Below are positions 46,901 through 55,872 of a DNA stretch of 64,000 nucleotides, piece after piece. The position numbers were made by a program, and so were the translations under genes. Numbering within the stretch: the first letter of the stretch is position 1; each line of letters opens with the position of its first letter. The notes beneath the pieces were generated by a model. The model did not search any database. It was given only the letters and a program-made list of their open reading frames with translations, and was not told the origin of the DNA. This DNA comes from Tribonema minus (taxonomy: Eukaryota; Sar; Xanthophyceae; Tribonematales; Tribonemataceae), in NCBI GenBank assembly GCA_017506865.1, contig JAFCMP010000096.1:124001-188000 (forward strand), in the 5' to 3' direction.

Positions 46901-48805
46901 CGGCAATTGGCCAAACGTCATGTTTGTAACGCACATTGCGTGGCGCACGCGTGGTGCACGCACGGTGTGCATGTCCGTCTTGTCACTACCTAGTTCCTGA
47001 GTCTGGGGGGCGGAATCGCGGGCGCGCTTTGCTGCGTGGTGTGCTTTAGGGTTAGGGTTAGGGTAACCCTAAACCTTACCTAACCCTAACCCTGTCTGCC
47101 GCTGTTTCCTGGGTCTGGGGGGCGGAAAAGTTGCGGCCGGGGTCCGAGACGCGGCGCAGCCATCTGTGCTCGCGCGCTGCCTTTTGTACCTACTTCTCAG
47201 CATCGTGTTTGTGGTGGGGGAACACACGGGGGTCGTCGCCGCGCAGGTGAATGGAGCGTCACACGTGTATTTTTTATTATTATTGTTGGTGTCGCGTGCA
47301 TGCCTGTCCATCGCTCTATTTCGGAACAGAGCTGCCTGGACTCTGGGGGGGCGGAGGTTGCGGGTCGGGGGGGTCAAGGACGCGGCGCGTCTAGGTTTTG
47401 CTGGCGCAGCGCGTTGGCTGTAGAAGTATGACGTTTGTCATCCGCAAGACGGCGGCAGCAGCGGGGAAGGTGATGGGCGTCTGCGCGCGTGTCGTGTGCG
47501 TCTGCAGCGGCAGCAGCGATGACGGCGTTTGCTCACGGTTTGAAGTTGATTTCCCCCGTCGTCACCAGGGCACAGGCGCGGAGGGGGGGGGTCATCAGGG
47601 CAAGAGATCTCAACTTCAACTTCAACTTGAGACGAAAGCGGAAATTACGGCGTTCGCTTACCGCATGAACCTGATTTTCCCCCATCATCACCAGGGCACG
47701 GGGCGCGGACGAAGCCGTGAGCAGCACGCCATGAAGCAGCAGCAATGACTGCGTTCACTCACGATTTGAACTTGATCTCCCCCATGGTCACCAGGGCACG
47801 GGTGCTCAGGTCCCGGGGGGGGGGGCAAAACAAAACAAATTCAACTTCAACTTGAGCATCACGCCACGAAAGCACAGATGACGGCGTTCACGGTTTGAAT
47901 TTCAACCACCATTTCCCCCGTCGTCACCAGGGCACGGGCGCGGAGGAGGGGGCGGAGGTGAGCGTCCCCCTTGCAGTTCTCGTGGACGGCAGGACGGCCA
48001 GCGCCAGCGAGGTGCTGAGCGCTGCTTTGCAGGAGAACGGCCGCGCCAAGCTGGTGGGCACCAAGACCTTCGGCAAGGGCGTCATTCAGGTACGATTGGG
48101 CTAAAGTACTTCGAAGTAGGAACTTGAATGCTTTGACGAATTACTGAAGCGTTGAGGGCTGCGCTGTGGGGAAAAGGTCGCACCAAGCTGGTGGGCACCA
48201 AGACGCTTGGCAAGGGCGTCGTGCAGGTACCGCTGTGATTCTCTACTGGCTTTTATGCTGCAGAAGTGGTATGAATTATTGCTGAGCTGTGCTGCTGTGC
48301 TGGCCGCGCCGTGCTGGCGGGCACCAGGGCGCCAGGCACGGGCGTCATCCAGGTACCGCTGTGCTGCCATAGTAGCTTCTGAGCTGCAAGTAGAAGTAGT
48401 TGATCAGCTACTGGCGCCACTGTGCTCCAAGTTGCTGCAATATAGTTGGTGAACCATTGCTGAGCGCTGCGCGTCTGCAGACCTCAACGACACAGCCGCT
48501 GTCGGGCGGCGGCGACGTCGGTGCCATGACCGGTACAGTCAGACCAGGTCCAGGGCCAGACGAGCCCAACAGCAGTGCTCACACGCATCTCCCCCCCCCC
48601 CCCCCGCCCCCCCATCACTCCCCCCCTTCTGCAGACGGTGGAGCCGCTGTCCGGCGGCGCGGGCGTCGCCGTGACCGTTGCGCGCTACGAGACGCCGCAG
48701 CGCCACGACATCAACGGCCGCGGAATACCCGTCGACGTGGAGGCGGCGTGCGCGCCGGAGCAGCCGGCGCAGGACTGCGTGCCCGCCGCCGCGCTGGCGC
48801 GGTAG
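40953..48805 (+). CDS. ctpA: CtpA-like C-terminal processing peptidase (S41), plastid D1-processing type
   Basis: Exons 40953-41345, 42840-42920, 43712-43789, 44716-44877, 46065-46382, 47931-48089 and 48635-48805 (TAG) all join in phase 0, giving 453 residues. The N-terminus ([20 protein letters not shown]) is followed by VAAFNAL, an AF-type site expected of a bipartite plastid presequence, and then a second hydrophobic stretch. The mature part starts near [20 protein letters not shown], as in algal and cyanobacterial Ctp[12 protein letters not shown] precedes a PDZ domain ([31 protein letters not shown]). The S41 core has [18 protein letters not shown], the catalytic Ser in TASASE and the Lys in TKTFGKG, and ends [12 protein letters not shown]. 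CtpA trims the D1 precursor in the thylakoid lumen so the oxygen-evolving cluster can assemble. Most introns carry decayed tandem copies of the adjacent exon edges. Confidence 0.88.
42470..42810 (+). repeat. GACTCAT/TGACTC-rich degenerate minisatellite in ctpA intron 1
   Basis: More than a dozen GACTC cores, many as TGACTCA or GACTCATG, occur in about 340 bp before the second ctpA exon. Confidence 0.7.
43755..44180 (+). repeat. Decayed tandem copies of the ctpA exon 3 end and donor
   Basis: The true exon end GACTATCCTGTGGTGGTGGA is followed by a donor at 43790. Related copies read GACTACCCCGTGGTGGTCGA, with an intact donor at 43901, and AACTAACCCCGTGGTGGTCA, with a GC instead of GT at 44099. 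Each is followed by similar intron sequence (TTCACGCATGAAATTCATG and variants). Confidence 0.8.
44548..44612 (+). repeat. Ghost copy of the ctpA exon 4 start (PDZ segment) with its acceptor
   Basis: After CGCGCAG at 44541-44547 it reads [20 protein letters not shown], against [20 protein letters not shown] in the true exon at 44716. It lies 168 bp upstream. Confidence 0.75.
44885..45330 (+). repeat. Tandem repeats derived from the ctpA exon 4 / intron 4 junction
   Basis: The unit TTAGGCTCTTTCTCGCCACC plus AAAGCGGCATCTCGTGCTCG recurs about five times between 44888 and 45180 with changes. GGCGGAGGGGAGCCGCGTTG near 45270 repeats GGCCGGAGGGGAGCCGCGTT of exon 4. Confidence 0.75.
46565..47255 (+). 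repeat. Three decayed copies of the ctpA exon 5 end with donors
   Basis: The true exon 5 end is TGGGGAAGACGGGGGTCGTC then GCGGCGCAG and donor 46383. Copies ending in GCGCAGGTGA lie at 46611, 46751 and 47241, each preceded by GTGGGGAAGATGGGCGTC or similar. All three keep a GT donor (46617, 46757, 47247). Confidence 0.82.
47045..47093. repeat. Head-to-head telomeric repeat: (TTAGGG)n then (CCCTAA)n
   Basis: TTTAGGGTTAGGGTTAGGG is followed directly by TAACCCTAAACC and then CTAACCCTAACCCT. It lies inside ctpA intron 5, among exon 5 ghost copies. Confidence 0.85.
47530..47940 (+). repeat. Array of four intron-end/acceptor/exon-start units before ctpA exon 6
   Basis: TCACCAGGGCAC preceded by a pyrimidine tract (TTCCCCCGTCG or TCCCCCATGG) occurs four times, with exon-start positions 47569, 47695, 47795 and the true 47931. 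Upstream of each is GGTTTGAA-type sequence, and CAACTTCAACTTGA lies between units. Confidence 0.85.
48035..48360 (+). repeat. Array of three exon 6 end/donor units after ctpA exon 6
   Basis: The true end GGCAAGGGCGTCATTCAG is followed by GTACG at 48090. Copies GGCAAGGGCGTCGTGCAG and GGCACGGGCGTCATCCAG are each followed by GTACCGCTGTG (donors 48227 and 48353). Spacing is 137 and 126 bp. Confidence 0.85.
48481..48535 (+). repeat. Ghost copy of the ctpA exon 7 start with its acceptor
   Basis: After CTGCAG it contains CAGCCGCTGTCGGGCGGCGG, against GAGCCGCTGTCCGGCGGCGC in the true exon 7 at 48635, then similar GTCGGTGCCATGACCGGTA. It lies 154 bp upstream. Confidence 0.78.
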
Positions 48806-49188
48806 CCGCGGCGGCGGTGGCGGCAGCGCTCCGCGATGCCGCAGCGCGACGCAGCGCAGCGCAGCGCAGCGCGCCGCCGCTCAGGGCGTCAGGCGCGAGC
48901 ACGCGTTGCGTTTTGCGTGTGTGAGTGTCGCAAGAGCCGCCTGCTGCCGCGAACATGGTGGTGGCGGCAGCGGCGGCGGCAGCGGCGGCGGCAGTGCAGG
49001 CGTGCACTGCGCAGTCATCGCCTCTGCGCTGCCGCGCAAGGAGCGTGCAGCGTGTGATGCCGCTATCCTGCACGCCTCTTTGTAGAGGTGAATGGCAGCT
49101 ACCGTGTGGGGCTGCTGTCGCCAGCCGCACTGCCTGTGCCTCACACATTTGAGGCACAGAACGCACGGGCCTTCTGAACGCACCACAT
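48806..49188. other. Intergenic gap with a perfect 10-bp hairpin
   Basis: Past the ctpA stop there is a GCGGCG-rich stretch. CTGTGCCTCA (49134-49143) and TGAGGCACAG (49150-49159) form a perfect 10-bp stem with a six-base loop. It lies where composition drops, just before the decayed segment at 49189. Confidence 0.55.
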
Positions 49189-49930
49189 ATGTGGCGTCAG
49201 GCAATTTCTGGAACAGCTTTTAGTGACAGAAGTATAGTGATTGGTGGTGTGTATACAGTGTCTGAGCTCACGCCCACGTGCCTAGATGGAGGCTCAGTAC
49301 TTTTTACAAACACAACTATGGAGGCATCTGTTGAGGCCATGACCTTTACAGGACATTTCGGAGCACATTGGCTCATGTTAGAGCTAGTGAAGCGCAGCGA
49401 ACACACAGCAGAGGATTGGCAGCTGCATGCACAACTCTTAATGAAGACTTGACTGGTACTTGGGACGCTCTTCAGCCGTGCCTGACATTGGATCCAAGTG
49501 GTGCTCATGCTCTGTTGAACTCGGTGTCGGAGTTGTGTGCATCAGTATGGGTGGTTCCGACCTGTGTCCCTTGGTGTCAAGGTGTATTACATTGGCGCTG
49601 AGCAGACTACGGGCGGTCTTATTACTCTTGGTGGCATTGGCACCATTGGCGTGTCTACGACAACCATCCGTGCTGACATCACGGAGTGGTATGATCTTCC
49701 TGCTGTGCCTGAGGCTGTTGCAGCCTTGCTTTCGCTGCGTGCAGCCGCATCAATGGACTGGACGCATTTGCACAAGTACAGGCATACTCGGCTCTGTCGG
49801 CAGCGCTCCACATGGCGTACTCTGGCCGTGTCATGACACACATGTCAGAATCCAGGGGGGGGGGCACATGGAGGAGGACGTAGGGGAGGATCCCGAGATG
49901 CCATTTGGCGGCGGCGGCGTTTGAGTGGTT
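49189..49930 (+). pseudogene. Decayed coding segment of unknown, possibly viral-capsid-like origin
   Basis: Composition is less GC-rich than the surroundings. Protein-like stretches appear in successive frames but no single frame is open: 49189-49452 (88 codons), a segment around 49446-49540, then 49537-49836 with FRPVSLGVKVYYIG and TIRADITEWYDLP, and a last part near 49755-49850 in another frame. The pattern of short beta-strand-like segments after FRPVSLGVKV recalls jelly-roll capsid proteins of small RNA viruses, but this rests on eye-level resemblance only. At least two frame breaks mean it is not functional. The 43-bp dispersed repeat and then the retrotransposon follow it. Confidence 0.3.
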
Positions 49931-49993
49931 TCATTACGACACTTTCAGACTGTCATACGACATGTAGATTCCGTACAGCTAGATGCCAATCAT

Positions 49994-50035
49994 CTGGGCT
50001 TTTTCGCGCCCTGAGCGAGAATTAATAAAAGTACA
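49994..50035 (-). repeat. 43-bp dispersed repeat, copy 2 (inverted)
   Basis: It is the reverse complement of 20877-20919 with one T fewer. The Gypsy element inserted immediately next to it. Confidence 0.8.
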
Positions 50036-50036
50036 G

Positions 50037-50459
50037 TGTGGGAATCTGCCCCTTTATCCGCCCCACAACTTCACCTTTCAACTTCCGTAACTGCCATCTA
50101 CCGTTGGCCAGTTGCCCACCACGAGGCCCACTACTTTGGCACCCTTGGTGTAGTGTAACTGCCACTTATGATTGGTTAGTTGTCTCCCAATCAGGCCCAC
50201 CACTCTGGCCCTGGGTGTGCCCACACTGGCTCTCTAAGTTGCCAACTGCTTGCAGCAGCTCTCCTCTGCTCCCTTGCAATGCAATCACTCTTAACCTGCA
50301 ACACGACAGTGTCAGACTTTGCAACCCTGCCCTGCCTTGCCAACCTGGACTCAACAAGTGGCTTGCTGCTTTTCACCTACAGCTGAGTGTGGGCTGACCT
50401 ACAACTGGTCTGGCCATCACACACTCTGTGTTTTGGGGCTTAAAACAGCCTACCCCACA
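50037..50459 (+). repeat. 5' LTR
   Basis: 423 bp, TGTGGG...CCCACA. It should carry the promoter and the RNA start, though no clear TATA element is visible. It differs from the 3' LTR mainly near 50300-50375. Confidence 0.95.
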
Positions 50460-50462
50460 TTC

Positions 50463-50480
50463 TGGAGGAGTCCATCCGGT
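50463..50480 (+). promoter_or_regulatory. Candidate primer-binding site
   Basis: TGGAGGAGTCCATCC starts three bases after the 5' LTR. TGG is the expected complement of a tRNA CCA end. The cognate tRNA cannot be named by eye; it is not the initiator-Met type. Confidence 0.5.
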
Positions 50481-50978
50481 TTCGGACCTCGCGCGCGGTA
50501 CCTGGCGCTGCAGCAACAGCAGCAGCGACTCACCAGCAACGCGCCCTCGCCAGCTACAAGCGCAGCTACTGTGAACGTCGGCCGACATCATCTCACAGCA
50601 GCAATTCTTCTGGCAACTTCGTCTATTCCTACCTTCCCAAGCGAGCAAGACCTCAACGCGTTCGCCATCTACCGAGTCTACAGCCTTCTGGACAGCATCA
50701 GCATCAACCAGTTTCGGCAACCCGGAAGCGACGGCTTCCCCATCTCGGCACTACTTTCCATCCCTAGGTATCATCAAGGGGGGGAAGAATGTACATCATC
50801 TACAGCAACAGGAACGTAAGCCTGAAGCTGACTCCTTGCTTGTGGCTGCATTCTTAAGTGCGCTGCATTCTCAGCAAGTAGAGCTCTAAAGCTACTTTGC
50901 CTCGCGTGGCAGTAGCAATTCAGTCCGCAACCAGCCACAGCAGCACTTTCCTAGTCTGCTGATACCTAGCCTGGCAGC

Positions 50979-51301
50979 ATGTTTAATGCATTCGGACGCA
51001 TGTTCGGAGGTGGAGCTGGGGCTACACCTGCCGAAGTCGCCGCGTCTCGAGCGGCCGCTCGAGCTGCAGCCGGGGGCCCGTCGAACCCGTTCGACGACCC
51101 AACCCTCGTCTACCGCGACCCCAACAACGAAGACAGCAGCAGCGACGAGGAAGACACGTCAGGCCCGCCTGCCGCTCCGTCGCCGCGCCGCGCGGTGCCA
51201 CCACGCCTCCTTGGCCCTGGCTTTCCGCCCAATCTTCCTCCTTTTCCTGGCCCGCCGCCGCCGCCAGCCGCAGCAGCTTCCGGCCGCGCCGCCGCCGCCA
51301 T

Positions 51302-51332
<31 letters not shown>

Positions 51333-52033
51333 GGACCTCCAGCAGACGCCGCACCCTCCTTCGCGGGCGCGCCCTCTACACTGGACCCGACCGCGGCCGC
51401 CACCGCCGCTGAAGTCGCCGCCGCCGCCGCCGCCGCAGGCATCGACCTGCGCCCGCGGCGCCATCGCACCCCCGAGAAGCGCGCCGCCCGTGACCATGCC
51501 AAGCTGCTTGCCTCGTTGCGCAGCATCGGCATCCCCCTCACAGGTCGTGGCGCAGTAGAAAAAACTCTCAAGCCAGACGCCGTCAAGAACCTCCCCGACT
51601 ACCATGGCGCCAAGCTACTTCAAGGCGTACGTACGGAACAAGACGTCACGGAATGGGTAGGGCGCTTCATCTCCTATATGGAGACGCAGAAAGTCACCGC
51701 GCCCCACGACATCTGCCACTATGCCTTCCTCAGTTTGAGAGGCGAGGCACATGCGCTTGCTACCTCTCTCCGCCAGGCCGGCACCTGGCCAACTTCCTTC
51801 ACCGGCATCGCCCAGGTGCTGCTCGAGCACTTCGCCCCCCCGGCAGCGTTCGAGGACAGCTGCCGCGCCGTGGTCGACCTCAAGCAGGGGGCCAAGGAAA
51901 CCAGCAAGGCCTACATTCTACGCGGCCGCCGCACGCTTCAGCAACTGTCTACCCTATACGGCCAGGTTCGCCGCACTGGCGCCGTCTCCGTTGACGGCAG
52001 CAGCGGCGCCTCCGCCGCCCCTCTACCTGAGCT
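50979..52033 (+). CDS. gag: Gag-like structural protein of the retrotransposon
   Basis: The frame begins MFNAFGRMFGGGAGATPAEV, with a Pro/Ala/Gly-rich N-terminus (to about residue 170), then a helical core: RRHRTPEKRAARDHAKLLAS, TEQDVTEWVGRFISYMETQK, FLSLRGEAHALATSLRQAG and VLLEHFAPPAAFEDSCRAVV. This order is typical of the Gypsy retrotransposon Gag capsid region, which packages element RNA. After LPELQE near 52033 similarity moves to the -1 frame, where helices continue (VLFLTILEGGLLPGL). No CCHC zinc knuckle is visible; an Arg/Gly/Asn-rich stretch near 52340 (GNRNGSGRRPYRGNRHG) may bind RNA instead. No slippery heptamer is seen at the switch, so a one-base loss is more likely than programmed frameshifting. 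Confidence 0.82.
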
Positions 52034-54990
52034 TCAGGAGTGCTGTTCCTCACCATCCTCGAGGGGGGCCTACTTCCGGGACTGCGCCAGCAGATGCGCC
52101 TGCAGACGCTTTCTCGCTTCAACGAGGAGGAGATGGTGGCGTCTCTTCAGCGCATTGAACGCACCATCGTTTTGCGCAACAAAGAGAATTCCACCGCGAC
52201 CAACGGCGCCAGCAGCGCCAACTTCATGCCACCTCAGCATGGGTCGCCATCTCCCTTCAACAGCTCTCCCTCCGCCGACTACGTTGATGACGACACATCG
52301 CTCAACTACGGCAACAACAACCAGGGCAACGGCAACCGCAACGGCAGCGGGCGCCGTCCCTACCGCGGCAACCGTCACGGCGACAATTCCCGTCCGCAGA
52401 GTGCTCCCACCCCCCAAGGTGGCAACTCTGCGCTGCGTTTTGCTCCCCCTGCAGGTGCCACCTCCGCACTCACGCCTTCTCGAGACCGCGGCCAGCAGCG
52501 CCAGCAGGCGCCGCCGCCGCGTCCATCCACGCTCAACCCCAGCAGCGGAGAACGGCCCCAAGACGCACGCCGCCAGCTCCCTAGCCGCGGCCCCAACAAC
52601 TCTGGCACGCCTGGCGCAGCACAGCAGCGCCCGCGGCCAGCTCATCACGGTTCTGTCAACCTGGGCGCCCCCGCATACCTACGCGCCACAGCATTCACGG
52701 ACCCTTGCGTCATCCCCGTCGGCATGCCGTCTCACTGGCGTACCGACGACTGGTACAAGATGTTTGGCTACGACGCCGGAGCAACTTTAGCCACCGTGAA
52801 GGTCAGCATCGGCAGCGGAGCCGACGCATTGGACCTTTCAGCCGCCGTCGTCGACACCGGCGCCGGCAACGTGTACATCCGCACGCGAGAGGCCAAGAGC
52901 TACTTCAGCCTACTCCCCGTCGCCGATCGTCCGCGCGTGTTCCTCATGCCAGAGGACATCACGCGTCAGCACATGCCCATCTTCCACGCCGGCAGCGACG
53001 CCAGCGCCGACGAGCCCGGGGACTATGGTGGCCTACCTCTCCCCGCGCCTCGGCTTGGGCGCCCGTCGCACACCCCTGCCAACTCCCACCGTCCTGTGGC
53101 CAGCGCCAACATGACCGCCGCCGGCAGCCCGCGCTACTTCGCAGTCCCAGCTCATCACGGCGCCGACGACGTCGACATGCTGGACTTCAGCGACGCTCCA
53201 CCTCGCCGCAGCGCGCACCACGCTCAAGCAGTTCAGAACTCTGCCAGGGGCCGCGCGCCGCGCCGCGAGGGTCAGGCTGGGCGCACACCCCGCGCCGACG
53301 CATCGCGCCACCCGCGCCGCGGCTCACCGCCGCCGACCGACCACGCGCGCCAGGCCTACGTCGCCCCAGCTCACGACAGCCCTCGCCGCAGCAGCGCTCG
53401 CGAGCGCAGCCGTGATCAGCCAGTTCGTCAGCACAACCGTCCCCGCAGCACTCACGAGCGCAGCCGCGATCAGCGAGCTCTTCGGCACGACCACCGCCGC
53501 AGCTCAGCGCGCCGCTCCCCGCAGCACCGCCGCAGCCCAGCGCGCCACTCCCCGCAGCACCGCTCGCCCCCTCCACAGCCTGCCGCTCAGCGTGGCCACC
53601 GCGCGCCGCACCCAGCGCGCGGGCAAGTGGAGCGCATCGGGCCACTGCCGTCACCACAGCGCAATCAGCCCGTCGCCATGGACATAGCGCCGCCCGCCAA
53701 TGGAGCAGCAGCGCTCAACCAGCGCCACGGCCACCCCTTGGATCCTCGCACCGACCCCGACGTTCGGCGCACTTCCGCAGCTTACGCGGCCGCACAACTT
53801 GCCGCACGCCCCTTTCACCATGACGCAGACGCTGCCGGAGGGCCCCCTACTTCCGACCCACGCGCGCACCGGGAGGTTCAGCGCGCCGCCATTGCTGTCT
53901 TTGCCGCTCGCAACACAGCAGTGGCTCGGGCACGGGGGCTGCCACTTCCGCCGCCAGTCTACAGCCCCATATCACCGGTGTACAGCCCTCTTGGCTCACC
54001 CGTGGGCGACCACCTCGGCATGTTCCTGATGGCGCCCGGCTCACCAACTACGGACGCCCACGCCAACAGCAGCAGCAGCGACAGCTACGAGACCAACAGC
54101 GTCACCGGCGACCAGCTCATCGCCACCGACGCGCCTGACGACGACGACTCAGACACTACCGAGGACGTCGCACCCGTCATGGCCAGCCTACTCAGCGACG
54201 CCGATCTGCCAGTACATCCCCTGCTCGCAGATCCACTGGAGCCGTCGCGCCTATTTGGCCCCCCTGCTGAGCCTCGCGACATGACCGGCAAGCCGCCGGT
54301 GGACTTCGCGTCGCTCATCCCAACCGACAGCCCATTCACGGCGGAGCAGCGCCAAGACTTCGTCACCCTGCTCCAACAGTTCGAGGACTGCTTCGGACAA
54401 GAAGACACGGACGTCGGCAACGTCTCTGCTTCCTTCGGCTACTTCCGGCCGGTCATGAAGGCTTCCTACAAGCCCTTTCGTGAACCCACACGCCGCTTCA
54501 GCCCCGTGGCCCTTGCCATACTGCTCACTTGGGGCGAGCAGCAGCTTGCAGCTGGCCTTCACGAGCGCTGCGCGCGCACTGACCAGCTGAGCCAGCCCCT
54601 CGTCACCCCCAAGCCGCACACCAGCAAGTGGCGCATCTGCGGCGACTACCGCCGCATCAACAAGGACACCGCCGACGATCACGGCCCCGTTGTCCACATA
54701 CCGCAGCTCATGGGCGACTTCCGCGGCAGCCGCATCTTTGGCAGCATTGACGCGCTTGGGGCGTTCAACAACTTGGTCATCGACCCCAAGTGCCGCCACC
54801 TGTACGCGCTGGAGATACCGCAGCTTGGCATCATTCAGCCTACACGCCTCGGCTTTGGCAGCAAGGTCGCTCCCACCGCCTTCAACCGCGTCGCCGACAT
54901 GTGCTTTGGCGACCTGCGCCCCGCCGGCGCCACCAAGTACGTCGACGACATGAGCCCACACGCCGCCAACTACCAGCAGTACCGCGCATC
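52031..54990 (+). CDS. pol: Pol, first part: Gag C-terminus, aspartic protease and most of reverse transcriptase
   Basis: This frame continues the Gag tail, then shows a retropepsin-like active site in LSAAVVDTGAGNVYIRT (about 52840-52890; Asp-Thr-Gly). From 53030 to 54250 is a long linker with Arg/Ser/His repeats (RERSRDQPVRQH, HRRSSARRSPQHRRSPARHS). RT begins near 54410: KASYKPFREPTRRFSP, QPLVTPKPHTSKWRICGDYR, SIDALGAFNNLVID, LGFGSKVAPTAFNRV and the catalytic YVDD at 54938-54949. Just past YVDD the frame is lost near 54988 and similarity resumes in the -1 frame. The RS-rich linker is unusually long for a Gypsy Pol and has no enzymatic signature. Confidence 0.87.
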
Positions 54991-55870
54991 ATTTATGCCA
55001 TCCTACTCCGCACCCGCTACTACGGCCTGGTGTGGAAGGTGAGCAAGTGCTCTTTTGGTACAACTTCAACCAAGTTTGTCGGGTTTGAAGTTTCTGCTTC
55101 AGGCGTCAAGCCGCTCACTCGCAATGTGGAGATCATCTCTGCAGTGCCCTTGCCGCGCACCGTCAAGGAGCTGCGCAGCTTCATCGGCATGGTCGCGTTC
55201 TACAGCAAGCACATTGCCCGTCACGGAGAGCTCGTGGCACCGCTCAACCACCTCTTACGCAAGACGGCGGGACCTGATCCATTCCGCCAGTGGTGTGAGC
55301 GCCACGACCGTTGCATGGCTCAGCTGCGCGCCGCCCTGCTATCGGAGCCCGTCCTCACATACGCTGACCCTCAGATGGCATACCAGCTCTACACCGACGC
55401 GTCCGCCTACGCCGTAGGCGCAGTGCTCACACAGTGCCCGCCGGGTGCAGAAGCTGGTCCCGATCGCGCCGGCGCCCTACAGCCCTACGAGCGCGTCATC
55501 TCTTTCTTCAGCAAGGTGCTATCCCCCGCGGAGGCCAACTACGGCGCCACCGTCAAGGAGCTCATGGCCATCGTCAAGGCCGTGGAGTTCTTCCGCGGTT
55601 ACTTACGCTACGAGTCGTTCACAGTGTGGACTGACTGCCAGCCTCTACTCTTCCTCAACCGCAACATGGCCAGCAGCGCAGTGCTCACGCGCTGGGCCTT
55701 ATAGCTTGAAGAGTACGACTACACCGTGCGCTACCTCAAGGGCGAGCATCAGCCTGCCGACGGTTTCAGCCGCATCATTGGCATGGATCAGCTACAGGAG
55801 CTGTACGACGTGCCCGCTGCCGCTTTACCGCTTCAACTGCCGCTGCGCCGGCCAGGCGCATCGCGCAGCA
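54990..55870 (+). CDS. pol: Pol, second part: RT thumb and RNase H, with in-frame TAG
   Basis: After the frame change, IIYAILLRTRYYGLVWKVSK and FVGFEVSASGVKP continue RT, then LRSFIGMVAFYSKHIARHGE leads to RNase H. RNase H has Asp in YQLYTDASAYAVGAVLTQ, Glu in NYGATVKELMAIVKAVEFF and Asp in FTVWTDCQPLLFLN. The last catalytic Asp follows in YLKGEHQPADGFSRI, beyond an in-frame TAG at 55702-55704 that falls between RWAL and LEEYDYTV, where related elements read through. The stop could come from a single C-to-T change of CAG. Translation of the downstream methyltransferase and integrase would need readthrough or a separate start. Confidence 0.87.
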
Positions 55871-55872
55871 TA

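Noticed and set aside
52031-52060. Programmed -1 frameshift signal at the gag-pol boundary
   Set aside because: No XXXYYYZ slippery heptamer or clear downstream pseudoknot; a one-base deletion is simpler.
55702-55704. Amber codon as evidence of a variant genetic code
   Set aside because: TAG ends ctpA, UBE2H and other genes here, so it works as a normal stop.
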